Made by a program: the position numbers and the translations under genes
The notes under the pieces: generated by a model
The model's input: the letters and a program-made list of their open reading frames with translations, nothing else
What the model was told of the DNA's origin: nothing
Databases searched by the model: none
Shown here: one piece after another, positions 32,901 through 40,151 of the stretch
Numbering within the stretch: the stretch's first letter is position 1
How the letters are laid out: the number at the start of each line of letters is the position of its first letter
Assembly (NCBI GenBank): GCA_016714935.1
Contig: JADKBU010000003.1
Coordinates: 1-64,000 of the forward strand
Source of the DNA: Candidatus Accumulibacter propinquus
Lineage (GTDB): Bacteria > Pseudomonadota > Gammaproteobacteria > Burkholderiales > Rhodocyclaceae
Length of the DNA: 64,000 nt
Direction of reading: 5' to 3'

Positions 32901-34571
32901 GTTGTTGAGTGCGTTGCCGGTGCCGTTGATCGCCGGCGAGCCGCTGATGGTGTTGGTTGCGAAGTCAGAGAAGTTCATCAGCGTCAGGTTCTCGACGTTG
33001 GCGCCGAGCCGGTAATTGACGACCGAGAGCACGGTATCGATCTGCGAAGTGGCGGCATTGGTCTCGATGACTGCCTCGCTTCCGACGACGATATAGGTGT
33101 CGTTACCATCGCCCCCGGTCAGCACGTCACCGCCGCCGTAGCCGCCCACCAGCACATTGTTGCCGGCATTGCCGGTCAGTTCATCATCGTAGGCGCTGCC
33201 GACCAGGTTCTCGAAGTTGCTCAGCGTATCAATGCCGGAACCTTCGGTATCCTGAGGGCCGGCGACGGCCAGACTGACGGTGACCCCGCTCGTGGCTCCG
33301 TAAAGGTAGGAGGCGGTGTCTCCCCCGCCCTGGATCAGACCGAAATGGGTGACGCCGCCGCTGATGCTGCCGTACAGGTACATGACGGGGTTTCCGCCGC
33401 CGCTGACCGGGGTGCTACCGCCGTCGAGGATGTTGTCGCCGCTGTTGGCGAAGATCTGGTTGTCGAGTGCGTTGCCCGTGCCGTTGAGGTTGGCCGAACC
33501 CATCAGTTTGAGGTTTTCGACGTTCGCCGTCAGCGTGTAATTACCGATGAAGGATTGCACCGTATCGACCTGAGTGAAGCTGGCGCTGGCTTCGCTGACC
33601 GTATCGCCGGCGTCGTCGACGACGTAGCTATCGTTGCCGTCGCCTCCGATCATGGTGTCGGCGCCGGTCTTGCCGTCGAGAAAGTTGTCGCGGAGGTTGC
33701 CGGTAAGCGTGTTGGCCAGCGTGTTGCCGATGGCGTTGATGATGGGTGGGGTTAGGGCTGAACCCATGATTTCAAGGTTCTCGACGTTCGCTCCCAGGGT
33801 GTAGCTGATGAAGGTCCGCACGGTGTCGATCTGGGTGGCGCTGTTGTTGGTCTCGATGACCGTGTCGCCAGAGCTCTCGACGATATAGATGTCGTTGCCG
33901 TCGCCGCCGGTCATGGTGTCGGCGCCGGTCATGCCGTCGAGGAGGTTGTTGCCGGCATTGCCGGTCAGGCGGTTGGCCAGCGTGTTGCCGGTGCCATTGA
34001 TGCTGGAAGTGGTCAGCAGTTGCAGGTTTTCGACGCCGGTAGCCAGCGTGTGGCTGATACTCGCCTGCACCGCGTCGATCCCCCCCAGTGCGGTCGCGGC
34101 TTCGCTGACGACGTCGCCGAGATTGTCTACGACGTAGGTGTCGTTGCCGTCGCCGCCGATCATCACGTCACTGCCGGCGCCGCCATTGAGCGTGTCATTG
34201 CCTCCCAGCCCGAACAGCATGTCATTGTTGATGCTACCCACCAGGAAGTTCGAGAGATCGTCGTCGTGCGCGGTGCTGTTGTCGCCGACGAGCAGCAGGC
34301 CACCATTCTGGAACTGGACATGCGCCGCCGTATTCCCCAAAGGACCTCCGGTGAGCTTCCAAAGCGTCATCCCGGTCAGGGTTACCGTCTTGGCGGGAAG
34401 CGACGGCGGTCCACTCAAGGCCGAATAGCCCAGGGTCAGTCCGGTAACGGTCTCGTTGATTCGCAGTTCGTTCGTCAGGTAGAGGGGCGAGTCAAAGATC
34501 AGGTAATCGACGTCCGGATTGAAGGTAATGGTTTGAAGATTGGTCAAGGTGCTGAAGTTATAGGTTGTCAT
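29988..34571 (-). CDS. RTX (hemolysin-type Ca-binding repeat) protein 4
   Basis: 1527 residues, intact, start ATG ending at 34571 with GAGGAG eight bases upstream. The N-terminal ~115 residues (FNPDVDYLIFDSP, then LLLVGDNSTAHDDDLSNFLVG) are a diverged version of the N-domain of RTX proteins 2 and 3. The rest is RTX nonapeptides arranged in many ~90-residue units (LTGGDGNDTYVVD, ANVENL, NGTGN), with a C-terminal region starting NGGLDNDTLTGGLGSDIIRF and ending SLDFMVT. No propeller blocks. Probably exported by a type I system encoded elsewhere. It stands between the arabinose-donor genes and a GT-C-like gene, pointing the other way from the former. Units are far less homogenised than in RTX genes 1-3. 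Confidence 0.9.
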   Translation of the reverse strand: MTTYNFSTLTNLQTITFNPDVDYLIFDSPLYLTNELRINETVTGLTLGYSALSGPPSLPAKTVTLTGMTLWKLTGGPLGNTAAHVQFQNGGLLLVGDNSTAHDDDLSNFLVGSINNDMLFGLGGNDTLNGGAGSDVMIGGDGNDTYVVDNLGDVVSEAATALGGIDAVQASISHTLATGVENLQLLTTSSINGTGNTLANRLTGNAGNNLLDGMTGADTMTGGDGNDIYIVESSGDTVIETNNSATQIDTVRTFISYTLGANVENLEIMGSALTPPIINAIGNTLANTLTGNLRDNFLDGKTGADTMIGGDGNDSYVVDDAGDTVSEASASFTQVDTVQSFIGNYTLTANVENLKLMGSANLNGTGNALDNQIFANSGDNILDGGSTPVSGGGNPVMYLYGSISGGVTHFGLIQGGGDTASYLYGATSGVTVSLAVAGPQDTEGSGIDTLSNFENLVGSAYDDELTGNAGNNVLVGGYGGGDVLTGGDGNDTYIVVGSEAVIETNAATSQIDTVLSVVNYRLGANVENLTLMNFSDFATNTISGSPAINGTGNALNNVLTGNAAANVLDGRTGVDSMTGGDGNDTYVVENLADVVIETNNASAQIDTVKALVNYTLGLYVENLQLMGTAGLTGTGNILDNTIWANRGANLLDGGAHSISGGDTLSYEFGASAGVTVNLGLSTAQNTVGSGLDTLLNFENLTGSSYGDLLSGNANKNILDGGLGIDTVSYASATAMVKVNLGGLTTTGTGTVGTIIDTLRNFENVNGSNFNDILIGTVGNNVFNGGSGGLDTVSYEYILSTSGLSPIGVVVNLSLATAQNTGVSGFDTLLGIENLTGSSLIDTLTGNAVDNVLNGLASADLMTGGDGNDTYVVDDVDDKAIETNAAPTQSDTVMAGVDYTLSNYVEVLQLTGTANLNGTGNTLANSLIGNSGNNILDGKGGADTMSGGDGNDLYVVDHAGDVVSESNILATQIDTVQFDPLDLALTTYTLTTNVENLQLMGTRHINGSGNNSNNILYANAGNNVLNGGLGTDTASYQFISSGPVTVNLSLSSAQNTINAGSDTLISIENLAGTSFGDTLNGDANANRLDGAVGSDTLTGGNGNDTYVVDDAGDRIIETSASGGTDLVETSVSYTLSSNVENMLLTGVAYLNGTGNTLANSLTGNSGNNTLDGLAGADTMAGGAGNDLYLVDNAGDAITESSGTGTDSVKSSVTYILGANVENLELVGSAAINATGNTLANALTGNSGNNVLDGLSGADTMTGGDGNDVYTVDNAADQVIETNNSLTQIDTVETSITYTLGANVENLKLTGTASINGTGNTLDNVISANALNNVLNGSLGIDTVSYQFATSTGVTVNLALTSTQVTGGSGSDTVLNFENLTGSNYNDTLTGSLLANKLDGGLGNDLLNGGLDNDTLTGGLGSDIIRFDTLLNASTNRDTITDFNVVDDTIQLENAIFTTLATLGTLAAGSFRAGAGFTSAADANDYLIYNTTTGNLYYDADGSGAASTAVLFATLDTHPVLTSLDFMVT

Positions 34572-34902
34572 TATTTGGCTCCTCTAAGGGTGATTGATGG
34601 GCGAATCAAATCCAATGCTCAGGTTACGCATGCCTGCTTCAGATATCCGGCGTTTCGATGACTTCACAATTCCTGCCATGGTGCACGGCCGAGCAATCCC
34701 AGGGAAAGGGACCCGTGGCAAGGGCCTCCGGAAGATTGCGCAAAAAGGAAAATGACAGACGTCAGCACGAACGTGCGTGGACTACGGCAACCCAGCCACC
34801 CTTCCGAACTTCAAGTTAGGGTCTGCAGCTTTGCGTCCGGGGCTCTCGCTCCGTTTGCTCTTGTCTTGTCCTCAGAGGCTAACTGAAAATCAGTGAATAT
34901 TG

Positions 34903-34916
34903 TTGACCTGCATCAA
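34903..34916. promoter_or_regulatory. Possible FNR/CRP-type site
   Basis: TTGACCTGCATCAA matches the FNR palindrome TTGAT-N4-ATCAA with one change. It lies in the 384-bp gap 34572-34955 upstream of RTX gene 4 (332 bp from its start) and just downstream of the GT-C-like gene. The distance is long for direct control. Apart from this, nothing gene-like was seen in the gap. Confidence 0.25.
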
Positions 34917-34955
34917 AACAACCGATCAAAAACTTCGATTGGCGGTGTTGTCGGA

Positions 34956-36641
34956 TCATGTGGCCGGAATCGCTCCACAGATTCCGGGCGCATACCCGAA
35001 ACGGATCTTTGTCTGTCGCTCAACGGAGCGTAGCAGGTTGTTGTAGGAGACATCGGGTTCGCCCAGGATTTGCGCGTAGCCTACGGACAACGCGTGGCGG
35101 ACGGAGGTCATTGCCAAGCAGTATGTAAGTCCGGATGCAGGGGTCGGCGGTCCCGCCGCACGACTCCTGTTCCACTCAGTGAAAGCGCTTTCAGCGTGTA
35201 CCAGTGCAAGCAAAGCAGCAGCCCCGTAGCCGCGGTGAACTCGCCTGGCAAGTGTTTCCGCTTCCAGATAGCGTTGTTTCGATAGCAGGACAGGCAAAAT
35301 CTGATCTCGTATGGCGTTGTGGAATTCGGGTTGTCGCTCATACTCCAGGGCGCGCAGCGTCGTCCCGAGCTCCCATTCGCCTACACGCTTCCAGGTGATC
35401 AGCGCCATCGGCACGCTTATCATCAACAGCAGGACAATGATTCGGCGCGGCTGCGCCAGACAACCCATGACATCGACCAGTACGATGGCGAGGCCACCAA
35501 CCGAAACGAACAGGAAGCGTTCGCTGGCCATCGACCAGGTGGTGAAGGGTATCAGTTGCAGGTAGACAGCCCAGGGCACGACGGCCAGCACGACGCCGAG
35601 AGGCCACAGTACACGCCGCACGCAGAGGACAGCAAGAGCCAGCAGTGTCAGCAGCACTCCGGCCATGGAAGTCAGCCAGTGCCATTCGCCCATCCGATAC
35701 ACATCGTGGTAGAGCCCCATGGGATGGGGAAGTAGCAGCAGGCCACCCAGCATGCTGAATATTCTCGACGCGCGGTCGAACACGGCCATTCCGCCGGGGT
35801 GGTTCTCGATGCGGATGCCGGTTGTCTCGGCGACCTTCATATGCACGATCGCGGCGAAGACAACAACCACCCATAGTAGCATCAGGGTCGCGATTTTCCT
35901 CTCTGTGGCAACCTCTGGATCCTGTCGCCAGGCTGCGACAATCAGCGTCGTCAAGAAAAGCACCTGGGCCATCCCTGCGGCCTTGCTGAAACAGGCCAAC
36001 AGCAGCAGCACTGCTGCAGACAACCCGTACCTGTAGGGCCATCCGGTTCGCAGGCCACGGGCGAGTGTCGCTGCCGCCAGAAAACCAATGGCACCGGCCA
36101 TGAGGTCCTTGCGGGAAGCGACCCAGGCCGCCGCCTCGACATGGGCGGGGTGGACGACGAACAGCACGCTACCGCAAAGCGCCAAAACGCTGGCCTGGCC
36201 AGTCCAGGCTGGTCGGAAGAGCAGGATCAGTTCCTTGATCAGCCACCAGAAGGCGGCTGCGGAGAGCCCGTACCAGGCGAGATTCGAAAAGTGGAAGCCA
36301 AAGGGATCGTCGCCAAACAGTCGAAAATCAAGCCAGTAGCCAAAGTCACGCAGCGGCAGGAATTCCCAGGCATTGGCCGGCTTCAACAGGAACAGATAGA
36401 GGTCAGTCCACGGCAGATGCCGCACCATGCGATTGGTGAACGCCAGGTAGATGTCGTCATCGGCGAACAGGTTGTGGAACAGAGTGGGCAGGAAGAGGCA
36501 GAAACTGCAGACCAGCAGCAGGGCGGCAGTTGTGCGCAGCATTCTCCACTGGGGATCCAACTGGCTGGCGCGCTGCTCCAAGCGCTCTGACTCCTGGACA
36601 CCCGATGTCACGGCGATTGCCGCGTCGCCGTGGGTTGGCAA
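34956..36641 (-). CDS. Multi-spanning GT-C-like (TMTC-type) membrane glycosyltransferase
   Basis: Up to 561 residues, about ten or more transmembrane helices. Landmarks of GT-C/TMTC-like proteins: an acidic motif in the first external loop (LFADDDIYLAF), LPLRDFGYWLDFRLFGDDPFG split over the usual spacing, FHFSNLAWYG, HPAHVEAAAWVASRKDLM and FSKAAGMAQ. A soluble C-terminal helical tail follows (~430-561). Such enzymes use polyprenyl-phosphate sugars as donors outside the membrane, so it could use the lipid-linked pentose predicted from 26282-29768. The start is uncertain: the longest frame begins with TTG at 36641, while ATG near residue 33 (MLRTTAALLLVC) puts the first helix at the N-terminus. 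Acceptor and sugar unknown. Confidence 0.7.
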   Translation of the reverse strand: MPTHGDAAIAVTSGVQESERLEQRASQLDPQWRMLRTTAALLLVCSFCLFLPTLFHNLFADDDIYLAFTNRMVRHLPWTDLYLFLLKPANAWEFLPLRDFGYWLDFRLFGDDPFGFHFSNLAWYGLSAAAFWWLIKELILLFRPAWTGQASVLALCGSVLFVVHPAHVEAAAWVASRKDLMAGAIGFLAAATLARGLRTGWPYRYGLSAAVLLLLACFSKAAGMAQVLFLTTLIVAAWRQDPEVATERKIATLMLLWVVVVFAAIVHMKVAETTGIRIENHPGGMAVFDRASRIFSMLGGLLLLPHPMGLYHDVYRMGEWHWLTSMAGVLLTLLALAVLCVRRVLWPLGVVLAVVPWAVYLQLIPFTTWSMASERFLFVSVGGLAIVLVDVMGCLAQPRRIIVLLLMISVPMALITWKRVGEWELGTTLRALEYERQPEFHNAIRDQILPVLLSKQRYLEAETLARRVHRGYGAAALLALVHAESAFTEWNRSRAAGPPTPASGLTYCLAMTSVRHALSVGYAQILGEPDVSYNNLLRSVERQTKIRFGYAPGICGAIPAT

Positions 36642-36711
36642 CGGCGCATGAGCTGTAGGTCGAGCCCATCGCCTGCGGCATTGAAGCCGTTGCCGACGTC
36701 GCCAATCCGCT

Positions 36712-37347
36712 TCACTTGCTCAGGTAATCCAGCAGCGCAGGCACCGTCGCGAAGCGGGGGCTTTTTGTCGCGGTGAACTTTCCGTAGCCCCAGGTGACCG
36801 CAGCGAAGTGCAGGCCATTGGCTGCAGCGGCAACCTCGTCTTCCGGTGTGTCGCCGACATAGATGGTGTCTTCGGCAGCGAGCGCATGCGCCGTGAGGAG
36901 TCGGGCCAGCATCGTGGCCTTGTCCCGCAGCCGCGGAGTTTCGCGGTCGAGCGCATAGACGTCGCGGAAGTGTTGCTCCCACTGCAGGTGACTCAGGATC
37001 AGGCGGGTTGGCGCGATGCGTTTGTTGGTTGCCAGGAAGCAATGCGCGCCAGCCGCCGTCAAGGCATCGAGCAACTCCTGTACGCCGGCGAAAACTTCGC
37101 TGGCGCGGTAGCCACTCGTATCGTAGTGCGCCTTGAACTGCTCTGCCAGGGCGTCCAGAAGTGTCTCGTCCCTATCGCCGATCAACTCGCGCAGTGTCTC
37201 GGTGAGCGGAGGGCCGATGCGGACTGCCGACCACGGGATCCTGGGCTCGATGCCTCGTGCCGCCAGGGCTTTGCCGAAAGCGTCCAGTATCGCCGCACGG
37301 GAGTCGATCAGCGTGCCGTCGAGATCGAAAATGATGGAACGAAACAT
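36712..37347 (-). CDS. HAD-family phosphatase (phosphoglycolate phosphatase-like)
   Basis: 211 residues. HAD motif I FDLDGTLIDS at residues 7-16, cap region with PPLTETLRELIG, motif II TNK (LATNKR), motif III Lys region RDKATML, motif IV YVGDTPEDEVAA. Length and the GDTxxD signature fit the Gph/PGP subclass, but substrate specificity in this family cannot be read from sequence. It lies upstream of the GT-C-like gene on the same strand with a 70-bp gap, so co-transcription is possible. A role in sugar-phosphate metabolism for glycosylation is only a guess. Confidence 0.82.
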   Translation of the reverse strand: MFRSIIFDLDGTLIDSRAAILDAFGKALAARGIEPRIPWSAVRIGPPLTETLRELIGDRDETLLDALAEQFKAHYDTSGYRASEVFAGVQELLDALTAAGAHCFLATNKRIAPTRLILSHLQWEQHFRDVYALDRETPRLRDKATMLARLLTAHALAAEDTIYVGDTPEDEVAAAANGLHFAAVTWGYGKFTATKSPRFATVPALLDYLSK

Positions 37348-37466
37348 GGGGTGATCCGCTCAGGGGTTGTGAAGAATTCGCGAATTTGGGAGAAGGATCT
37401 TCAGTCCGGATGGGACCTCCTGGTGCGGTCTGCCCGACGGGGACAACATTTCCTGTAATCCTCTCG

Positions 37467-38489
37467 TCAATTGGACGTCGGGGTGAACACGGCGGCAATG
37501 TGTGGCGCGTTGATCGCGGCGTCGAACCAGGTTTCGATCTGCTCGAGGTTGGCCGCCGCGATTTGCTCGATCATGTCCGGCGGGATTGGGCCAAACCGCC
37601 GGGTAAGCAGGCGTTGCAGGGCCAGAGACTCGCCTTCGAGCCTCCCTTCGAGCTTGCCTTCAAGCTTGCCTTCAAGCTTGCCCATCTGTAAACCTCTTTG
37701 CTCGCCGATCAGGACACCCTCCGCCACCGCTTTGGCTTTCCATTGATCCATGTTCGTTTCCAGCATGTCGGTTCCTCTCAGAAGTTCATCCAGTGTTGGC
37801 AGTGGCAGGCCGGGCATCTTCCGGCTCAATCGGTAGCGCATCCACTGCATCACCGCGCGGTCTATGGTCGGCTTGAAGGGCGATTGGGCGACGGCCCGAC
37901 CCAAGTAGCGGATCGCCCGTTTGGTGTCTTCCAAATCGCGGGTATGTTCCATCCGGAAGATTGCCGCCATCACCCGTTGCAGCCCGTCGAGATATTCCGC
38001 ACTGAACCGCCCCTCGTCGAGCAACCAGAATTTCAGCTTGGGCTGAAACGCCGTCAGTTCCGGCGGGTGGGGTTGAATCAGGTCGAAGATCTGGGTACTG
38101 CCGTTCCAGCGCGCATCGCCATTGTAGATCACCATCGGCAGGACCGGTGGCAGGCCGTTTGCCAGGTCGATGGCCTTGCTGCGCACCAGATGGTCGTACA
38201 GCGCGGCAACGTATTGCATCATCCGCACCGGCATGCCCTTGTCGATGGCCGACTGAAATTCCAGCAGCAGATAAAGGTAGACGCGCTGCCCTTGCAGTTC
38301 GATAGACCACACCACATCGTCTTCACGCTTCTTCATGGCCGGAGTGATGAAGTTGCCGGTTTCCGGGCGGAGCGTGGCGTAGTCCAGCCACTCCGCCACG
38401 CCCGGTGGGGCAAACACCTCGAGGAGTTCTCGCACCAGGTCGGCGTGCGAAAAGAGGTACTTGTAGCCTGTATCGTGCAACTGAACCAT
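37467..38489 (-). CDS. Rpn-family (PF04754) PD-(D/E)XK nuclease, intact third copy
   Basis: 340 residues from ATG ending at 38489 (MVQLHDTGYKYLFSH); a GTG-type upstream extension to 38525 is not needed. The nuclease core is intact: KREDDVVWSIELQG then YLYLLLEFQS, and PPVLPMVIYNGDARW. The C-terminal half has a (KLEGKLEG)n hinge near 37640-37685 and a helical tail. Only distantly similar in sequence to the tandem pair at 17.8-19.9 kb but the same architecture. No terminal inverted repeats or target duplications are seen around it, so the transposase label used for the family does not mean an IS element here. Confidence 0.88.
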   Translation of the reverse strand: MVQLHDTGYKYLFSHADLVRELLEVFAPPGVAEWLDYATLRPETGNFITPAMKKREDDVVWSIELQGQRVYLYLLLEFQSAIDKGMPVRMMQYVAALYDHLVRSKAIDLANGLPPVLPMVIYNGDARWNGSTQIFDLIQPHPPELTAFQPKLKFWLLDEGRFSAEYLDGLQRVMAAIFRMEHTRDLEDTKRAIRYLGRAVAQSPFKPTIDRAVMQWMRYRLSRKMPGLPLPTLDELLRGTDMLETNMDQWKAKAVAEGVLIGEQRGLQMGKLEGKLEGKLEGRLEGESLALQRLLTRRFGPIPPDMIEQIAAANLEQIETWFDAAINAPHIAAVFTPTSN

Positions 38490-38875
38490 GGCGTCGATTG
38501 TAGTGCCTTGGAATCGGGCGCGCAAACCGGGCCCGAAGCGCCGGAGAGGTATCGAGCAGGCGCTGCGAAGTCACGGTCTCGCCGATCGCTTTCCGGACGG
38601 GTGTCTGGACCTGGCGCGTGCTGGGCCACATCAGGAACGCTGCGCGCAATCTCGCTCCTGTCCGCGTGACTATTCGCACAGCATCCGAGTGGGATCGCGT
38701 TTATCGTTTATCCGTGTCTGGATTCTGGTCATCGCGCTGCTCATTCAACGGGCAGAACGATTGGGTGCCAACAACACCAGGAAGCTGCTCAGCGCACCGG
38801 CCATTCCTGAAAGACGTACTCCAGCCTTGAAATTTCGCGTCGTGTTTCCGACGCCATGCCTTTGAAAGGATTGCA
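38490..38875. other. Non-coding gap between divergent genes
   Basis: 386 bp between the Rpn gene and the acetyltransferase-like gene. Several short open frames cross it, but none shows a ribosome binding site plus convincing protein character. It should hold divergent promoters; none was recognised with confidence. Confidence 0.5.
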
Positions 38876-40135
38876 ATGACTCGACTGGCGCATCCCGGTT
38901 GGGTTCCCTGCACCGGGGAATCTCTGGCACAAACCATCACCACCGCTTTCGAGCGACCGTTGCCTCTTGAACGACAGGGGCTGGGTACGTACTTTGTCGA
39001 CACCAGCCAAGCTGGCGGATCGCCGGGCGGCGAGCTGCTCGTCAGTCGCACTGGGTTTGGCAGAAAAGCGAGCCCAGAAGGCACTTTGCCAGTTATTGTC
39101 TGGACCAGGCTGGCGGCCTCGGCGCTGAAGCAAACGCCGGAGCTTTCAACGGCGTGGGACCGGCTGAACGCCAGACGTGGTGACCTGCCTTTTCTCTCGG
39201 CGGATGCAATGATCGCTGCGCTCGAGATCTTTGGTGACGGAAGCGAGAAACTGCTGGTCGGCAAGCGCGGCCCACAGGTGGCCGCAATGTTCCTCCTTGT
39301 GCCGCTACCAAACTTTCTCTGGTGCACCTTTCAGCCCTCCCAGATCCCGCTTGGAGCCTGGGTGGCCGACCCTTCTCTGGCGCTGGTGGATCTGGCACGT
39401 AGTCTGGTCCGGGGGCCGCTTGGCTTGTGCCTGTCGCTTTCGATTACCCAGATTGATCCTGGCCTTTGCTCGCGCAGTGAAGACACCACCGACAGCCAGA
39501 GCAGCGACTACATCGAAACCGGATGGATCGACCTCGAAGGTTCGTTTGAAGATTTCTGGAACGCGCGCGGCAAGAACCTGCGCCAGAACCTGCGCAAGCA
39601 GAGGAGCAAATTGGTGGCCCAGGGCGTCAGCGTGCAAATGCGCGTCTTGACGGATGGCTCAGGGATGGCTGCCGCCGTCGAGCGCTATGGCGCGCTGGAG
39701 AGTGCCGGCTGGAAGGCGGGGCAGGGGACAGCGATCCACTGCGACAATGCCCAGGGGCACTTTTACCGGAGATTGCTCGAAGACGCGGCAACGCGGGGCG
39801 AAGCGGTGGTCTTCGAATACCTGTTTGATGACCGCGTCGTTGCTTCCAATCTTTGCCTGCAACGCCGGGGAATTCTGACTATCCTGAAAACGACTTACGA
39901 CGAATCGATCAAGGCCTTCTCGCCGGCTTTTCTGCTGAGTCAGGAGCAGCTTGCATACCTGTTCCAGGGAAAAATCGTCAGTCGGGTGGAATACTACGGC
40001 CGAATGATGGACTGGCATACGAAGTGGACGGACAACAAGCGCACCTTGCATCACTTCACGATGTATCGCTTGCCGCTGCTCAAGCAAATCGCCGCATGGC
40101 GGCGACGCCAGGTTCGGCCGCTCAGCACGGATTGA
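38876..40135 (+). CDS. CelD/FemAB-like GNAT acetyltransferase
   Basis: 419 residues, ATG 38876 after a GAAAGGA site. The C-terminal half (~215-400) has the pattern of the GNAT-like CelD/BcsL domain (Acetyltransf_6): FEDFWNARGKNLRQNLRKQRSKL, ALESAGWKAGQGTAI, FYRRLLEDAATRGEAVVFEYLFDD split by turns, and a final YGRMMDWHTKWTDNKR. Homologues sit in polysaccharide and cellulose loci and are thought to acylate glycans or carry amino-acyl groups, although individual substrates are mostly unknown. The N-terminal half is a second, less conserved lobe. It ends 16 bp before the convergent helicase gene. Possible surface-glycan modification. Confidence 0.72.
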   Translation: MTRLAHPGWVPCTGESLAQTITTAFERPLPLERQGLGTYFVDTSQAGGSPGGELLVSRTGFGRKASPEGTLPVIVWTRLAASALKQTPELSTAWDRLNARRGDLPFLSADAMIAALEIFGDGSEKLLVGKRGPQVAAMFLLVPLPNFLWCTFQPSQIPLGAWVADPSLALVDLARSLVRGPLGLCLSLSITQIDPGLCSRSEDTTDSQSSDYIETGWIDLEGSFEDFWNARGKNLRQNLRKQRSKLVAQGVSVQMRVLTDGSGMAAAVERYGALESAGWKAGQGTAIHCDNAQGHFYRRLLEDAATRGEAVVFEYLFDDRVVASNLCLQRRGILTILKTTYDESIKAFSPAFLLSQEQLAYLFQGKIVSRVEYYGRMMDWHTKWTDNKRTLHHFTMYRLPLLKQIAAWRRRQVRPLSTD

Positions 40136-40151
40136 GGGGCTTGCTGCGGCG

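Noticed and set aside
38488..38865. 125-codon open frame in the gap before the acetyltransferase-like gene
   Set aside because: Composition resembles non-coding read-through, with no initiation signal or recognisable fold.
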